From NCBI GenBank assembly GCA_947374505.1, contig CANCCE010000009.1, positions 1-27,027 on the forward strand: 27,027 bases of DNA, written 5' to 3'. The notes below the pieces were generated by a model. The model was not told the DNA's origin and searched no databases. It saw nothing but the letters and a program-made list of their open reading frames with translations. Positions 6,565 to 14,472 of the stretch are shown here, piece after piece. Position 1 is the stretch's first letter. Every line of letters starts with the position of its first letter. Made by a program: the position numbers and the translations under genes. This stretch comes from Comamonadaceae bacterium. GTDB taxonomy: Bacteria; Pseudomonadota; Gammaproteobacteria; Burkholderiales; Burkholderiaceae_C.

Positions 6565-7914
6565 ATGAGCACCGCTTCCCAACAGTTAGCCGTATTTGCA
6601 ACCGGACTGCGTTTGCAGGATGTGCCACTGGACGTACTTCGGCGCGCCAAAGTCTGTATCGCCGACACCGTGGCCTGTGGCGTCTTTGGGGCTCAGTTGC
6701 CCTGGAGTCGCAGCATGGCCGACTACGCGGCTCGTTACGGTGCTGGTGGTCCTTGTGGTTTGTTTGGAGGTTCCGGGCCAGGGTTGCAGGCTCCTTTAGC
6801 CGCTTTGGCGAACGGGACCAGCGTGCATGCCTTTGAGCAGGACAGTCTGCGCTTCCCCGGTGCGGGTGTGCACCCGGGGGCCGCTTTGGTGCCGACAATC
6901 GCAGCCGCTTGCCAAGACACAGGAGCCGATGGCGCGACGGCCTTACGTGCTTTCGTGGCTGGCTGCGAGGTCTTGTTCCGGATTGGCGCTGCATCTCACC
7001 ACAGCAGCGAAAAACTGGGGTTTCACGCGCCTGGCTTGACCGGCGTTTACGGTGCTGCCGTTGCCGCCTCTGTGGTGTATGGATTGAATGCCGTTGAAAT
7101 GGCTCAAGCGATGGGCGTTGCCGGTTCCATGTCGGCGGGATTGCTGGCCTTTACCCGGTCAAAAGAGGGGGCCATGGTCAAGCGCCTGCACATGGGGCGT
7201 GCCTGCGAGGCGGGCATCACAGCAGCGCGGCTGGCTCAAGGCGGATTCACCGGGCCAGAGACTGTGCTCGAAGGACGCTTCGGCTACCTGGATGTTTTCT
7301 GCCGCGATGGCGATCCGTTGCTGCTCACTCAAGGATTAGGCGAGGAGTGGGAGACGCGACGAATATGTTTAAAGCGCTATGCCTGCCACGTCACCGCACA
7401 AGCGCCGGTGCAGGGACTCAGAGAGTTGATGCAGCAGCACGAGTTCACGGCTAACGACGTGTTGGAGATGGAGCTTGCCTGTACTGACAAGGTAATCAGT
7501 CACCATGACATCAGAGACCCCCAAGATTTGATGCAGGCGCAGTACAGCGTGCCTTTTTGTCTGGCGATGGCCCTGCACCGAGACCCGCTGGACCCCGCGG
7601 TATTCAATGATTCAGTCCTGACGGATACCGGCATCAAGGCGGCATGTGCAGCAGTCCGGCTGGTGACCGGAGAAAATCTACCAACATCATGGAGCGCTAG
7701 GCTCCGGGTTGTACTGAAAGACGGTCGTGAATTACGGCGAGACGCCTTTGCTTTCAAAGGCATGCCGGGCGATGAAATGACGCCTCAGGAAGAGCGCATG
7801 CGGTTTGAGCTCTTGTGTGCAGCGCTGGGACCGCAGAAGGTTGCCGCACTGTATGACCGTTTGTATCGGCTCGAATCAGAACCGGCGTTTCCCGATTCAG
7901 CCTTGATGGCGTGA
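6565..7914 (+). CDS. MmgE/PrpD family protein
   Basis: This is a 449-residue cytoplasmic enzyme of the MmgE/PrpD fold, which includes 2-methylcitrate dehydratase, cis-aconitate decarboxylase and iminodisuccinate epimerase. The N-terminal helical domain shows VLRRAKVCIADTVACGVFG and the conserved FEQDSLRFPGAGVHPGAALVPT, the family pattern around the active-site Asp and His. GVYGAAVAASVVYGLN, SMSAGLLAFTRS and VKRLHMGRACEAGI follow, and the C-terminal lid begins near RRICLKRYACH. The ATG at 6565 has GGGGA four bases upstream. An in-frame TTG at 6532 would add eleven residues and overlap the GntR gene. The partner flavoprotein TcuA would yield cis-aconitate, and this family acts on aconitate and citrate-like acids, which makes a shared pathway attractive but unproven. 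Confidence 0.9.
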   Translation: MSTASQQLAVFATGLRLQDVPLDVLRRAKVCIADTVACGVFGAQLPWSRSMADYAARYGAGGPCGLFGGSGPGLQAPLAALANGTSVHAFEQDSLRFPGAGVHPGAALVPTIAAACQDTGADGATALRAFVAGCEVLFRIGAASHHSSEKLGFHAPGLTGVYGAAVAASVVYGLNAVEMAQAMGVAGSMSAGLLAFTRSKEGAMVKRLHMGRACEAGITAARLAQGGFTGPETVLEGRFGYLDVFCRDGDPLLLTQGLGEEWETRRICLKRYACHVTAQAPVQGLRELMQQHEFTANDVLEMELACTDKVISHHDIRDPQDLMQAQYSVPFCLAMALHRDPLDPAVFNDSVLTDTGIKAACAAVRLVTGENLPTSWSARLRVVLKDGRELRRDAFAFKGMPGDEMTPQEERMRFELLCAALGPQKVAALYDRLYRLESEPAFPDSALMA

Positions 7915-7922
7915 ATCTTGGA

Positions 7923-9506
7923 TCACCAGAAAGCCACAACAATCGCCAGCGTTAGCGACGCAACAGCCACCACCTGAACCCGGTAGTCCAGCAACCAGCC
8001 GCGCTGCTGATCGGGCTGCACCAGATCCAGCCGCCAAAGTGAGGAGCGCATGTCCGGGTCCTCGCGCGGCTTTGTGCACAGGCTCACACCGATGCAAATC
8101 AGCAGACACAAGCCAGTGGTCAGACCCGCCACGATGGTGAAGTGCAGGGTCAGCCAGCCAGCCTGTTTGCAAAGCAGGCTGGCCAGTCCCATGGCATGTC
8201 CAATGATCAGTGTGGCCAGTGCCGCAGCGGGGGTGGTGCGGGCCCAGAACAGCCCCAGCAAAAAGATGGCGACGACGGGTGGTACGGCATACGAAAAAAT
8301 CTCTTGCAAATAGGCAAAGATGCCGGGGAAGTTGCTGATCATTGGGGCCCACAATGCGGCCAGCAACATGAACACCACGGTCAGCCAGCGCGCCATTTTG
8401 ACAGCCCCTTTTGGGCCCAAGCGGGTTTTGTGTGTGTCGCTCAAAAAGTCGTGATAGACCAAGGTCGAGGCGGCGTTCAGGGTGCTGTCGATGGTCGACA
8501 TGATGGCCGCAATCAAACCGGCCAACACCAATCCGCGCAGGCCTGAAGGAAGCAATGTGGTCACCAGCGTTGGGAAAACAGCATCAGCCTTGGCAATGTC
8601 GGGCAGGATGCTGGCGGCCATCGCACCCGGCAAGACCATGATGAACAAGGGCGTCAGCTTGAGCAGGCCGGCCAGCGTCAGCGACCAGCGCGCATGGTCC
8701 ACACTGCGCGCCGCCAGCACGCGCTGCACGATATATTGGTTGGTTGACCAGTAATAAAAACCAAGAACAGGCACGCCAATCAAGGTGCCTAGCCAAGGTA
8801 AATTCGGGTCGTCCAGCGGCCGGATCAGCGACAAGTGCCCCGGCGGCAAACCGGCGGTGGCTTGTGACCACGAATAGCCGTTGGCGGCAAAAATAAGCCA
8901 CGTCAGCGCCGTCGATCCGGCCAGCAACACGATGGCTTGAATCACGTCGGTGTAAACCACTGCGCGCAAGCCGCCGATCGCGGTGTATGCGCCGGCAAAC
9001 ACGGCCAGCCCAATGCAGCTTGGCCAGAGCGGCAAGCCGGGAAAGAACACTTGCAGAATCAACACGCCGGCAAAAATGCTGCCGGCGGTATCAACAAAGA
9101 TCGACAGAAAAATTGTCAGTGCAGAAAAGTAACGGCGCACCGTCGAGCTGTAGCGTCGCTCCAAATATTCAGGGATGGTGGTGATGCGCTGCTTGAAGAA
9201 AACCGGCACCGTCACAAAGGCCATGAACAGAAACAGGAGGCCGGCCATCCACTCGTAATTGGCCACCGAAATGCCCGAGGTGTAGGCCTGGCCACTCAGG
9301 CCGACCAGCGTGGTGCCGGAGATGTTCGAAGCGAACAGCGAGAAGCCGATGGCCACGCAACCCAAGCTGCGGCCAGCCAGAAAATAGTCATCGGCATCTT
9401 CAATTTTGCGCGACACCCACAGGCCGATGGCCAGGATGCACACGCCGTACAGACCAATGATCCACAGGTCGAGAGAGGTGAGGTTTCCCGTTGCGATGAA
9501 ATTCAA
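7923..9506 (-). CDS. Sodium:solute symporter family (SSS/SLC5, SGLT-like) permease
   Basis: This is a 527-residue integral inner-membrane transporter with hydrophobic segments along nearly its whole length. Family landmarks are DDYFLAGRSLGCVAIGFSLFA in two parts (DDYFLAGRS near residue 39 and IGFSLFASNISGTTLVGL after it), the YLERRY loop after TTIPE, and GGLRAVVYTDVIQAIVL near 180, the SSS signature region. The C terminus ends in a further membrane span after a charged cytoplasmic segment. The Na+ motive force is used to import a sugar or organic acid; SGLT-like members often carry sugars or inositol, and the substrate here is not deducible. It follows the glcG-like gene by 28 bp in the same direction, so the pair is probably one operon. 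Its stop lies 8 bp from the convergent mmgE/prpD stop. Confidence 0.92.
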   Translation of the reverse strand: MNFIATGNLTSLDLWIIGLYGVCILAIGLWVSRKIEDADDYFLAGRSLGCVAIGFSLFASNISGTTLVGLSGQAYTSGISVANYEWMAGLLFLFMAFVTVPVFFKQRITTIPEYLERRYSSTVRRYFSALTIFLSIFVDTAGSIFAGVLILQVFFPGLPLWPSCIGLAVFAGAYTAIGGLRAVVYTDVIQAIVLLAGSTALTWLIFAANGYSWSQATAGLPPGHLSLIRPLDDPNLPWLGTLIGVPVLGFYYWSTNQYIVQRVLAARSVDHARWSLTLAGLLKLTPLFIMVLPGAMAASILPDIAKADAVFPTLVTTLLPSGLRGLVLAGLIAAIMSTIDSTLNAASTLVYHDFLSDTHKTRLGPKGAVKMARWLTVVFMLLAALWAPMISNFPGIFAYLQEIFSYAVPPVVAIFLLGLFWARTTPAAALATLIIGHAMGLASLLCKQAGWLTLHFTIVAGLTTGLCLLICIGVSLCTKPREDPDMRSSLWRLDLVQPDQQRGWLLDYRVQVVAVASLTLAIVVAFW

Positions 9507-9534
9507 AATCTCGGCCTTGTGGTTCAGGTCAAAC

Positions 9535-9960
9535 TTAAGTCGTCTTGAAGCCGGCGGCTACGACGCCATGGGCGCAAATAGCTTCGTCTTCATCGCCCGT
9601 GCCGCCGCTGGCGCCGACAGCACCCAGAATAGAACCGTCGGCACTTTTGATCAGCACCGCGCCGGGTTGTGGCAAAAATTTGCCGTCCGACGTCGCCGCC
9701 AGCGACAAAAAGAAATTCGGATTGTCTTTGGCGCGCTCGCTGAGCCCGCGGCTTGAAATACCCATACCGACAGCACCCCAGGCTTTGCCCGTGGCAACGT
9801 CGACGCGGAACATGCTGGCACCGTCTTCGCGCTGCATCGCTTTGACGTGGCCGGCGTCATCCAATACCACCACTGCCATGGGCTTGTAGCCCATTTCTTT
9901 GGAGTGTTCAAGGGCTGAATCAATCATCTTGTTGGCTTGTGCCAAGGTGAGTCGCGTCAT
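9535..9960 (-). CDS. GlcG/HbpS-like family protein (DUF336)
   Basis: This is a 141-residue protein with the GlcG/HbpS/PduO C-terminal fold. The conserved features are LTLAQANKMIDSALEHSKE at the start, then PMAVVVLDDAGHVKAMQRED, KAWGAVGMGISSR and GAVGASGGTGDEDEAICAHG near the end. Family members are small cytoplasmic or exported proteins; some bind haem, and many are encoded next to glycolate, diol or aromatic catabolic genes with unclear function. The ATG at 9960 is preceded by AAGAAAG and gives the family length; a longer frame upstream begins with an unrelated sequence. It is the first gene before an SSS symporter. A role in handling the transported substrate is inferred only from this pairing. 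Confidence 0.85.
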   Translation of the reverse strand: MTRLTLAQANKMIDSALEHSKEMGYKPMAVVVLDDAGHVKAMQREDGASMFRVDVATGKAWGAVGMGISSRGLSERAKDNPNFFLSLAATSDGKFLPQPGAVLIKSADGSILGAVGASGGTGDEDEAICAHGVVAAGFKTT

Positions 9961-10196
9961 GAAAGTCTTTCTTGTTGAAAAGGGAAAGTGGGTCCATGCT
10001 GGCCAGCGGCTAGCACGTCTCGACAGTGTATTGAAACCGATCGGTGGTGATGTTTGCACTGTGCCATTCAATCACTTGACCCGTGGGCCCGGTTAAGAAG
10101 GGTATTCTTCGACTGGTATTTTGGCGCTGTCGTCAAGTCAGCCAAGTGCAAAGTGGATAGAGCACATTGCGAACAACTCAGAAAAAGGAACAGAGA
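9961..10196. promoter_or_regulatory. Divergent control region with nested palindromes
   Basis: This 236 bp region separates the leftward glcG-like/symporter pair from the rightward dehydrogenase/hydrolase set. It holds a perfect 10-base palindrome ACCGATCGGT (10036-10045). This is nested in a second inverted repeat, ACAGTG (10023-10028) and CACTGT (10057-10062), whose centre is 2 bp away. A short hairpin AAGAA/TTCTT lies at about 10096-10110. AAGGA at 10185-10189 is the ribosome site of the next gene. No strong -35/-10 pair could be chosen with confidence. Confidence 0.45.
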
Positions 10197-11111
10197 ATGA
10201 GCAAGCCAGTCATTGGGGTCGTCGGTTTAGGCATCATGGGCAGCGCGATGGCCGAAGAGCTGATCAAGTGCGGCTATGCAGTGGTCGGCTACGACGTCTC
10301 CGCACCCGCTTGCAAACGGCTGAAAGCCGCTGGTGGCAAAGCACTGGCATCAGCGACAGCGGTGGCCGATGCCTCGTCCATCGTCATCGTCTCTTTGTCG
10401 ACCTCGTTCGCATTGACTGAGACGGTCAAAAAGCTCGCTGCGGCCAAACCGCGTAGCAAGGGCGAGGGCCTGTTGGTGGTCGAGACCAGCACCTTGCCCA
10501 TGGCCGACAAAGAGCAAGCGCTCAAAGCGCTGCGCCGCGTCGGTATGTCGGTGCTGGACTGCCCTATCAGCGGCACGGCTGTGCGCATGAAGGAGCGTGC
10601 CTGGACGGTGTTTTGCAGTGGCAGCAAGGCGGCTTTTAAACGCGTTGAGTCAGTGCTGAAAGTGTTCACCGACAACGTGCCGTATGTAGGCGCGTATGGC
10701 AACGGCACCAAGATGAAGTTTGCGGCGAATCATCTGGTCGCCATTTACAACGTCGCTTGCGCCGAGTCGGTGACGCTGGCGCGCAAGATGGGGCTGGATC
10801 CGCAAGACGTGTTGAACCTGTTTGGCAGCAGCCCCGTCATCGGTACGGGGGTGATGCGTCTGCGCATGCCGTTCATGATTCGCGGCGAGTATTCGCCGCC
10901 GACCATGAAAGTTGAAGTCTGGCAAAAAGACATGCAGGTCATCGGCGACATGGCCAAGTCTGTCGATTGCCCGACGCCCTTGTTCAGTGCCTGCGTGCCA
11001 ATTTACAGCGCTGCCATGGCCCAAGGTTTGGGTCAGCAGGACACCGCTTCGGTTGGCGAGGTGCTCGCCAACATGGCTGGGATCGCCCCCAAGGCAAAGG
11101 GTAAACGCTGA
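10197..11111 (+). CDS. NAD(P)-dependent beta-hydroxyacid dehydrogenase (HIBADH/GarR family)
   Basis: This is a 304-residue member of the 3-hydroxyisobutyrate / tartronate-semialdehyde reductase family. An N-terminal Rossmann fold opens with IGVVGLGIMGSAMAEEL (residues 5-21). The substrate loop DCPISGTAVRMKE corresponds to the family D-x-P-x-S-G motif. The catalytic Lys is in GNGTKMKFAANHL near residue 170, and the C-terminal helical domain completes the usual length. The ATG at 10197 has AAGGA seven bases upstream and opens directly into the Rossmann strand; an earlier in-frame start at 10167 lacks these virtues. The TAVRMKERAW loop departs from the GGxxGA version of typical members, so the substrate may differ from 3-hydroxyisobutyrate. 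It leads a rightward set with two exported hydrolases. Confidence 0.9.
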   Translation: MSKPVIGVVGLGIMGSAMAEELIKCGYAVVGYDVSAPACKRLKAAGGKALASATAVADASSIVIVSLSTSFALTETVKKLAAAKPRSKGEGLLVVETSTLPMADKEQALKALRRVGMSVLDCPISGTAVRMKERAWTVFCSGSKAAFKRVESVLKVFTDNVPYVGAYGNGTKMKFAANHLVAIYNVACAESVTLARKMGLDPQDVLNLFGSSPVIGTGVMRLRMPFMIRGEYSPPTMKVEVWQKDMQVIGDMAKSVDCPTPLFSACVPIYSAAMAQGLGQQDTASVGEVLANMAGIAPKAKGKR

Positions 11112-11187
11112 GGCGTTGAAACCGTTTTGGCCGGGTCTGCCGCCTTAGAATTTGCGACTGTCTATGACTCAACTTGAAGGTTTGACC

Positions 11188-12252
11188 ATGCAGCGCTGGA
11201 TGAAAAAATTATGGGGTTTGTTTTTGTCGACATTGACCTGCTGCGCCATGGCGCAAAGCTATCCAGCCCCCAAGCCGGGCAGCTGGACGGCCAAAGACTT
11301 TCGGTTTCACACTGGCGAGGTGATGCCTGAGCTGAAGATCGGCTACACCACGGTGGGTGAGCCGACCGGTGAGCCGGTGGTCATTCTGCATGGCACTGCA
11401 GGGTCTGGCGCAGGCCTGTTGACGCCTGCATTTGCCGGTCAGCTGTTCGGACCGGGTCAGGCGCTGGACGCCAGCAAGTACTTCATCATCCTGCCCGACG
11501 CGATTGGCACCGGTCGTTCGACCAAACCTTCGGATGGTCTGCGCGCCAAGTTTCCGCAGTACAACTACACCGACATGGTGGCCGCGCAACACCGTCTGGT
11601 GACTGAGGGGTTGGGTGTCAAACACGTGCGGCTGGTGCTGGGTAACTCCATGGGCGGCATGCAGGTCTGGATGTGGGGCATTGCGCACCCTGACTTCATG
11701 GATGTACTGGTGCCCATGGCCGCCATGCCCAGTGCCATGTCCGGTCGCAACTGGATGATGCGGCGCCTGATCATTGACTCGATCCGCAATGACCCTGAGT
11801 GGCTGGGCGGCAACTACACCACCCAGCCGCGCAGCGCGCAATTTGCATCGGTGTTTTTTGCCACAGCCACCAGCGGTGGCAACCAAGCTTTGCAACGACT
11901 GGCACCGACCAGCGCCAAGGCCGACCAGTGGTTGGACGAGCGGCTCAAAGCCCCCTTCACAGGTGATGCTAACGACAACCTTTTTCAGTGGGAATCTTCG
12001 CGTGACTACAACCCGTTGGCGGGTCTGGAAAAAATCAAGGCGACGTTGCTGGCCATCAACTCTGCTGACGACGAACGCAACCCTCCTGAACTGGGCGTGA
12101 TGGAGCGTGAGCTCAAACGCGTTCCGAACGCTCGCCTGTTGCTGTTGCCCGCCAGTGACCAGACAGCGGGTCATGGCACCACGGGGCAGGCCAAATGGTG
12201 GAAAGATCAGGTCGCTGAGCTGTTGAAAAAAACACCTCGGAAAGCACCTTAA
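11188..12252 (+). CDS. Exported alpha/beta-hydrolase, homoserine O-acetyltransferase-like
   Basis: This is a 354-residue protein with a Sec signal peptide (MQRWMKK, a hydrophobic core, likely cleavage at AMA-QSY near residue 22). The alpha/beta-hydrolase fold resembles MetX-type acyltransferases. The oxyanion region is VVILHGTAGSGAG, the nucleophile elbow is LGNSMGGMQ with Ser154, the acid is probably Asp294 or Asp295 in NSADDERNPP, and His329 lies in TAGHGTT. Methionine biosynthetic MetX is cytoplasmic, so an exported relative is more likely a hydrolase of esters, lactones or amides in the periplasm. The ATG at 11188 has GAAGG seven bases upstream and starts the signal peptide; earlier TTG/ATG starts (11152, 11164) would add a hydrophilic tail. 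The next gene follows after 52 bp. Confidence 0.87.
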   Translation: MQRWMKKLWGLFLSTLTCCAMAQSYPAPKPGSWTAKDFRFHTGEVMPELKIGYTTVGEPTGEPVVILHGTAGSGAGLLTPAFAGQLFGPGQALDASKYFIILPDAIGTGRSTKPSDGLRAKFPQYNYTDMVAAQHRLVTEGLGVKHVRLVLGNSMGGMQVWMWGIAHPDFMDVLVPMAAMPSAMSGRNWMMRRLIIDSIRNDPEWLGGNYTTQPRSAQFASVFFATATSGGNQALQRLAPTSAKADQWLDERLKAPFTGDANDNLFQWESSRDYNPLAGLEKIKATLLAINSADDERNPPELGVMERELKRVPNARLLLLPASDQTAGHGTTGQAKWWKDQVAELLKKTPRKAP

Positions 12253-12304
12253 AAACCCAAGCTGATTCAGCCGCACTGGCTGTGACCCCTCTGAGGAAAT
12301 AGGC

Positions 12305-14401
12305 ATGAATAAATCCCTGCGAATGCTGGCCGGTGGCCTGCTGATTTTGTCTTGCGCCGTGCAGGCGCGCGTCACGCGCATCGTCATCGATGAAACCCTG
12401 CCGATGCCGGCAGTGGCTGGCGCAGCAAACGGTATGGCGTACGAGCAGATGGCCGGCCGCGCCTTTGGTGAGTTGGACCCCAAGCTGCCGGGCAACGCCA
12501 TCATCCAGGACATCGAGTTGGCCAAGGACGAAGATGGCAAAGTGCGTTACGTGGCGTCGTTCGTTATCTACAAACCGGTTGACTTGAAGCAGGCCAGCGG
12601 ATTGATGTGGCACGATGTGCCTAACCGCGGCCGCGTCTATCCGTTTGCGCCCCAGGAGCGGGCATTCGGCGACATCGAACTGGCCAGCGCCTGGCAAGGG
12701 GACAACGTCGGTGCGACAACAGTGCGGCCGAAAGCCAGCGTCGCCGGCATGCAATTTCTGCAAGTGCCGGTCGCCCGTCAAGCTGATGGCTCCCGTGTCA
12801 CGGGCCAAGTCCTCGGGCGCATCGTCAACCGAAGTGGATCAGGCTCGCAGCCGCTGATGGTGCAAACCAATCCGGTGCCCTACAAACCCATGAGCCTGGA
12901 GACCGGAAAAGCGAAATTAACGTCACGTGCCGGTGAGACCATGAACGGCGAAGTGATCGATGAGCAAGCCATGGCCGCCAGTGATTGGGCTTGGGCCCGT
13001 TGCGACGCCCAAAACCCGTTTCCCGGTGTGCCCGACGCGGCACAAATTTGCCTGAAAAAAGGCTTTGATGCGAAGCGTCTCTACCAAGTGGTGTTCACCG
13101 CGGCCGACCCCTATGTGCTGGGTGTGGGTTTTGCCGCTTGGCGCGATGTTGGCGCGTTCTTCAAGCAGGCGCAGGCCGACGATGTCGGCACGCCCAACCC
13201 CATCGCCAAAACGGTGAAACACAGCATTGGCCGGGGTGTTTCTCAGTCTGGCAATTACCTGCGCGGTTGGCTGCACCTTGGCTTTAACCGCGACGAAGCC
13301 GGCGCCCCGGTACATGACGGCTTGTGGCCGATCATCGCGGGTCGGCGGATTGCGCTGAACTTCCGCTGGGCGCAACCCGACGGCGTGCTGGAGCTGTACC
13401 AAGCCGGCAGCGAAGGGCCGCAGTGGTGGCTGCCGCATCCGGACGTGTTGCGCGGCATTCCTGCCGCCGGCATTCTGGACCGTTGTGCGGCCACGCAAAC
13501 CTGTCCCAAGGTCATGGAACACTTTGGCTCGGCCGAAGTCTGGGCCCTCAAGCTGACGCCAGAGTGGATTGGCACCGACGCCAAGCAAGACCTGCCTTTG
13601 CCGGCCAACGTGAAGCGTTATTACATCGCCGGCAGCCACCACGGTGGCGGCGCAGGTGGTTTCAACTCAAGCCTGCCCGGTGTTGGCTTGCCCAAAGAAG
13701 GGCCGATATGCCCGGGTAATAATTTCGGCCAAGGTGTTTTGCCGGCCAACCCGATGCCGCACACCCAAACCGTCAATGCGCTGCGCGTGCACTTTCGGAA
13801 CTGGGTGATGCGGGGAACCGAGCCCCCCGCCAGCCGGTATCCGACACTGGCTGCTGGCACGCTGGTCGAAGCGCACAAGACTGCCATGGGCTTTCCGGCA
13901 CTGCCCGGTTTACGGCCTACCTTGCCTGAACGCGACTTCATCATGCCGGTGCTTGACTACGACTGGGGTCCTGATTTCAAAGCAGTCGACGGTTCGGGTG
14001 TCGCCTCTATTGCGCCACCCAAAATCAAGCAGGTGCTGAAAATGATGGCGCCCAGGGTCGATGCCGATGGCAACGAACTGGGCGGTGTGCCCGTGGTGTT
14101 GGCCGATGCGCCGCTGGGGACTTATCTGGGTTGGAATGTCACGGCGGATGGCGAGATGCCGTTTCACAAAGACCAAATTTGCAACTATGTGGGCGGCATG
14201 GTGGCGTTTGCACGAAACACGCAAGAACGTATCGCCCATAGCGACACTCGACTTTCTTTAGAGGAGCGCTACGGCTCGCACGATGGCTACGTGGCCGCGG
14301 TGACCAAGGCCGCCGAGCGGGCTCACAAAGAAGGCTTCTTGCTGCAAGAGGATGCCAAGGCGTTGATCACTGACGCAAAAGCCAGTGCCGTGCTGCGTTG
14401 A
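12305..14401 (+). CDS. Exported alpha/beta-hydrolase domain protein (Abhydrolase_10-like)
   Basis: This is a 698-residue exported protein. A signal peptide (MNKSLRMLAGGLLILSC) ends near VQA-RV at residue 21. The sequence matches the large alpha/beta-hydrolase-domain family seen in proteobacterial degraders. The core signature around residue 314 reads GVSQSGNYLRGW, followed by LGFNRDEAG and DGLWPIIAG. This gives a degenerate nucleophile elbow (SQSG) instead of GxSxG. Downstream are YYIAGSHHGGGAGG and the conserved C-terminal domain with LGTYLGWNVTADG. GAGGAAA lies just upstream of the ATG. The gene follows another exported hydrolase by 52 bp, so both may act on the same ester-containing substrate in the periplasm. 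The reaction is not known for most family members. Confidence 0.82.
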   Translation: MNKSLRMLAGGLLILSCAVQARVTRIVIDETLPMPAVAGAANGMAYEQMAGRAFGELDPKLPGNAIIQDIELAKDEDGKVRYVASFVIYKPVDLKQASGLMWHDVPNRGRVYPFAPQERAFGDIELASAWQGDNVGATTVRPKASVAGMQFLQVPVARQADGSRVTGQVLGRIVNRSGSGSQPLMVQTNPVPYKPMSLETGKAKLTSRAGETMNGEVIDEQAMAASDWAWARCDAQNPFPGVPDAAQICLKKGFDAKRLYQVVFTAADPYVLGVGFAAWRDVGAFFKQAQADDVGTPNPIAKTVKHSIGRGVSQSGNYLRGWLHLGFNRDEAGAPVHDGLWPIIAGRRIALNFRWAQPDGVLELYQAGSEGPQWWLPHPDVLRGIPAAGILDRCAATQTCPKVMEHFGSAEVWALKLTPEWIGTDAKQDLPLPANVKRYYIAGSHHGGGAGGFNSSLPGVGLPKEGPICPGNNFGQGVLPANPMPHTQTVNALRVHFRNWVMRGTEPPASRYPTLAAGTLVEAHKTAMGFPALPGLRPTLPERDFIMPVLDYDWGPDFKAVDGSGVASIAPPKIKQVLKMMAPRVDADGNELGGVPVVLADAPLGTYLGWNVTADGEMPFHKDQICNYVGGMVAFARNTQERIAHSDTRLSLEERYGSHDGYVAAVTKAAERAHKEGFLLQEDAKALITDAKASAVLR

Positions 14402-14472
14402 GCCTTTGCCGATGCTAGACTCGCGGCCCGAAGCCCGTCATTCTGCTGAGTTGCAGCACCTCTGAGAACCCC

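Noticed and set aside
5795..6568. 257-codon open frame opposite the GntR regulator
   Set aside because: It is antisense to a regulator with clear helix-turn-helix and FCD motifs, and its own translation shows no domain.
6539..6994. N-terminal extension that would make the regulator 384 residues
   Set aside because: It overlaps mmgE/prpD, is Arg/His/Pro-rich without family similarity, and the GTG at 6538 gives the normal length.
10101..10126. Two GGTATT copies 14 bp apart, echoing GGTATTCT near 5561-5568
   Set aside because: Short shared words of eight bases between two intergenic regions are expected by chance; there is no symmetric operator.
11209..12540. 443-codon open frame opposite the exported hydrolase
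   Set aside because: Long antisense frames are common in GC-rich genes. The composition is His/Arg/Gln-rich without recognisable motifs, and the forward gene has a full catalytic triad and signal peptide.
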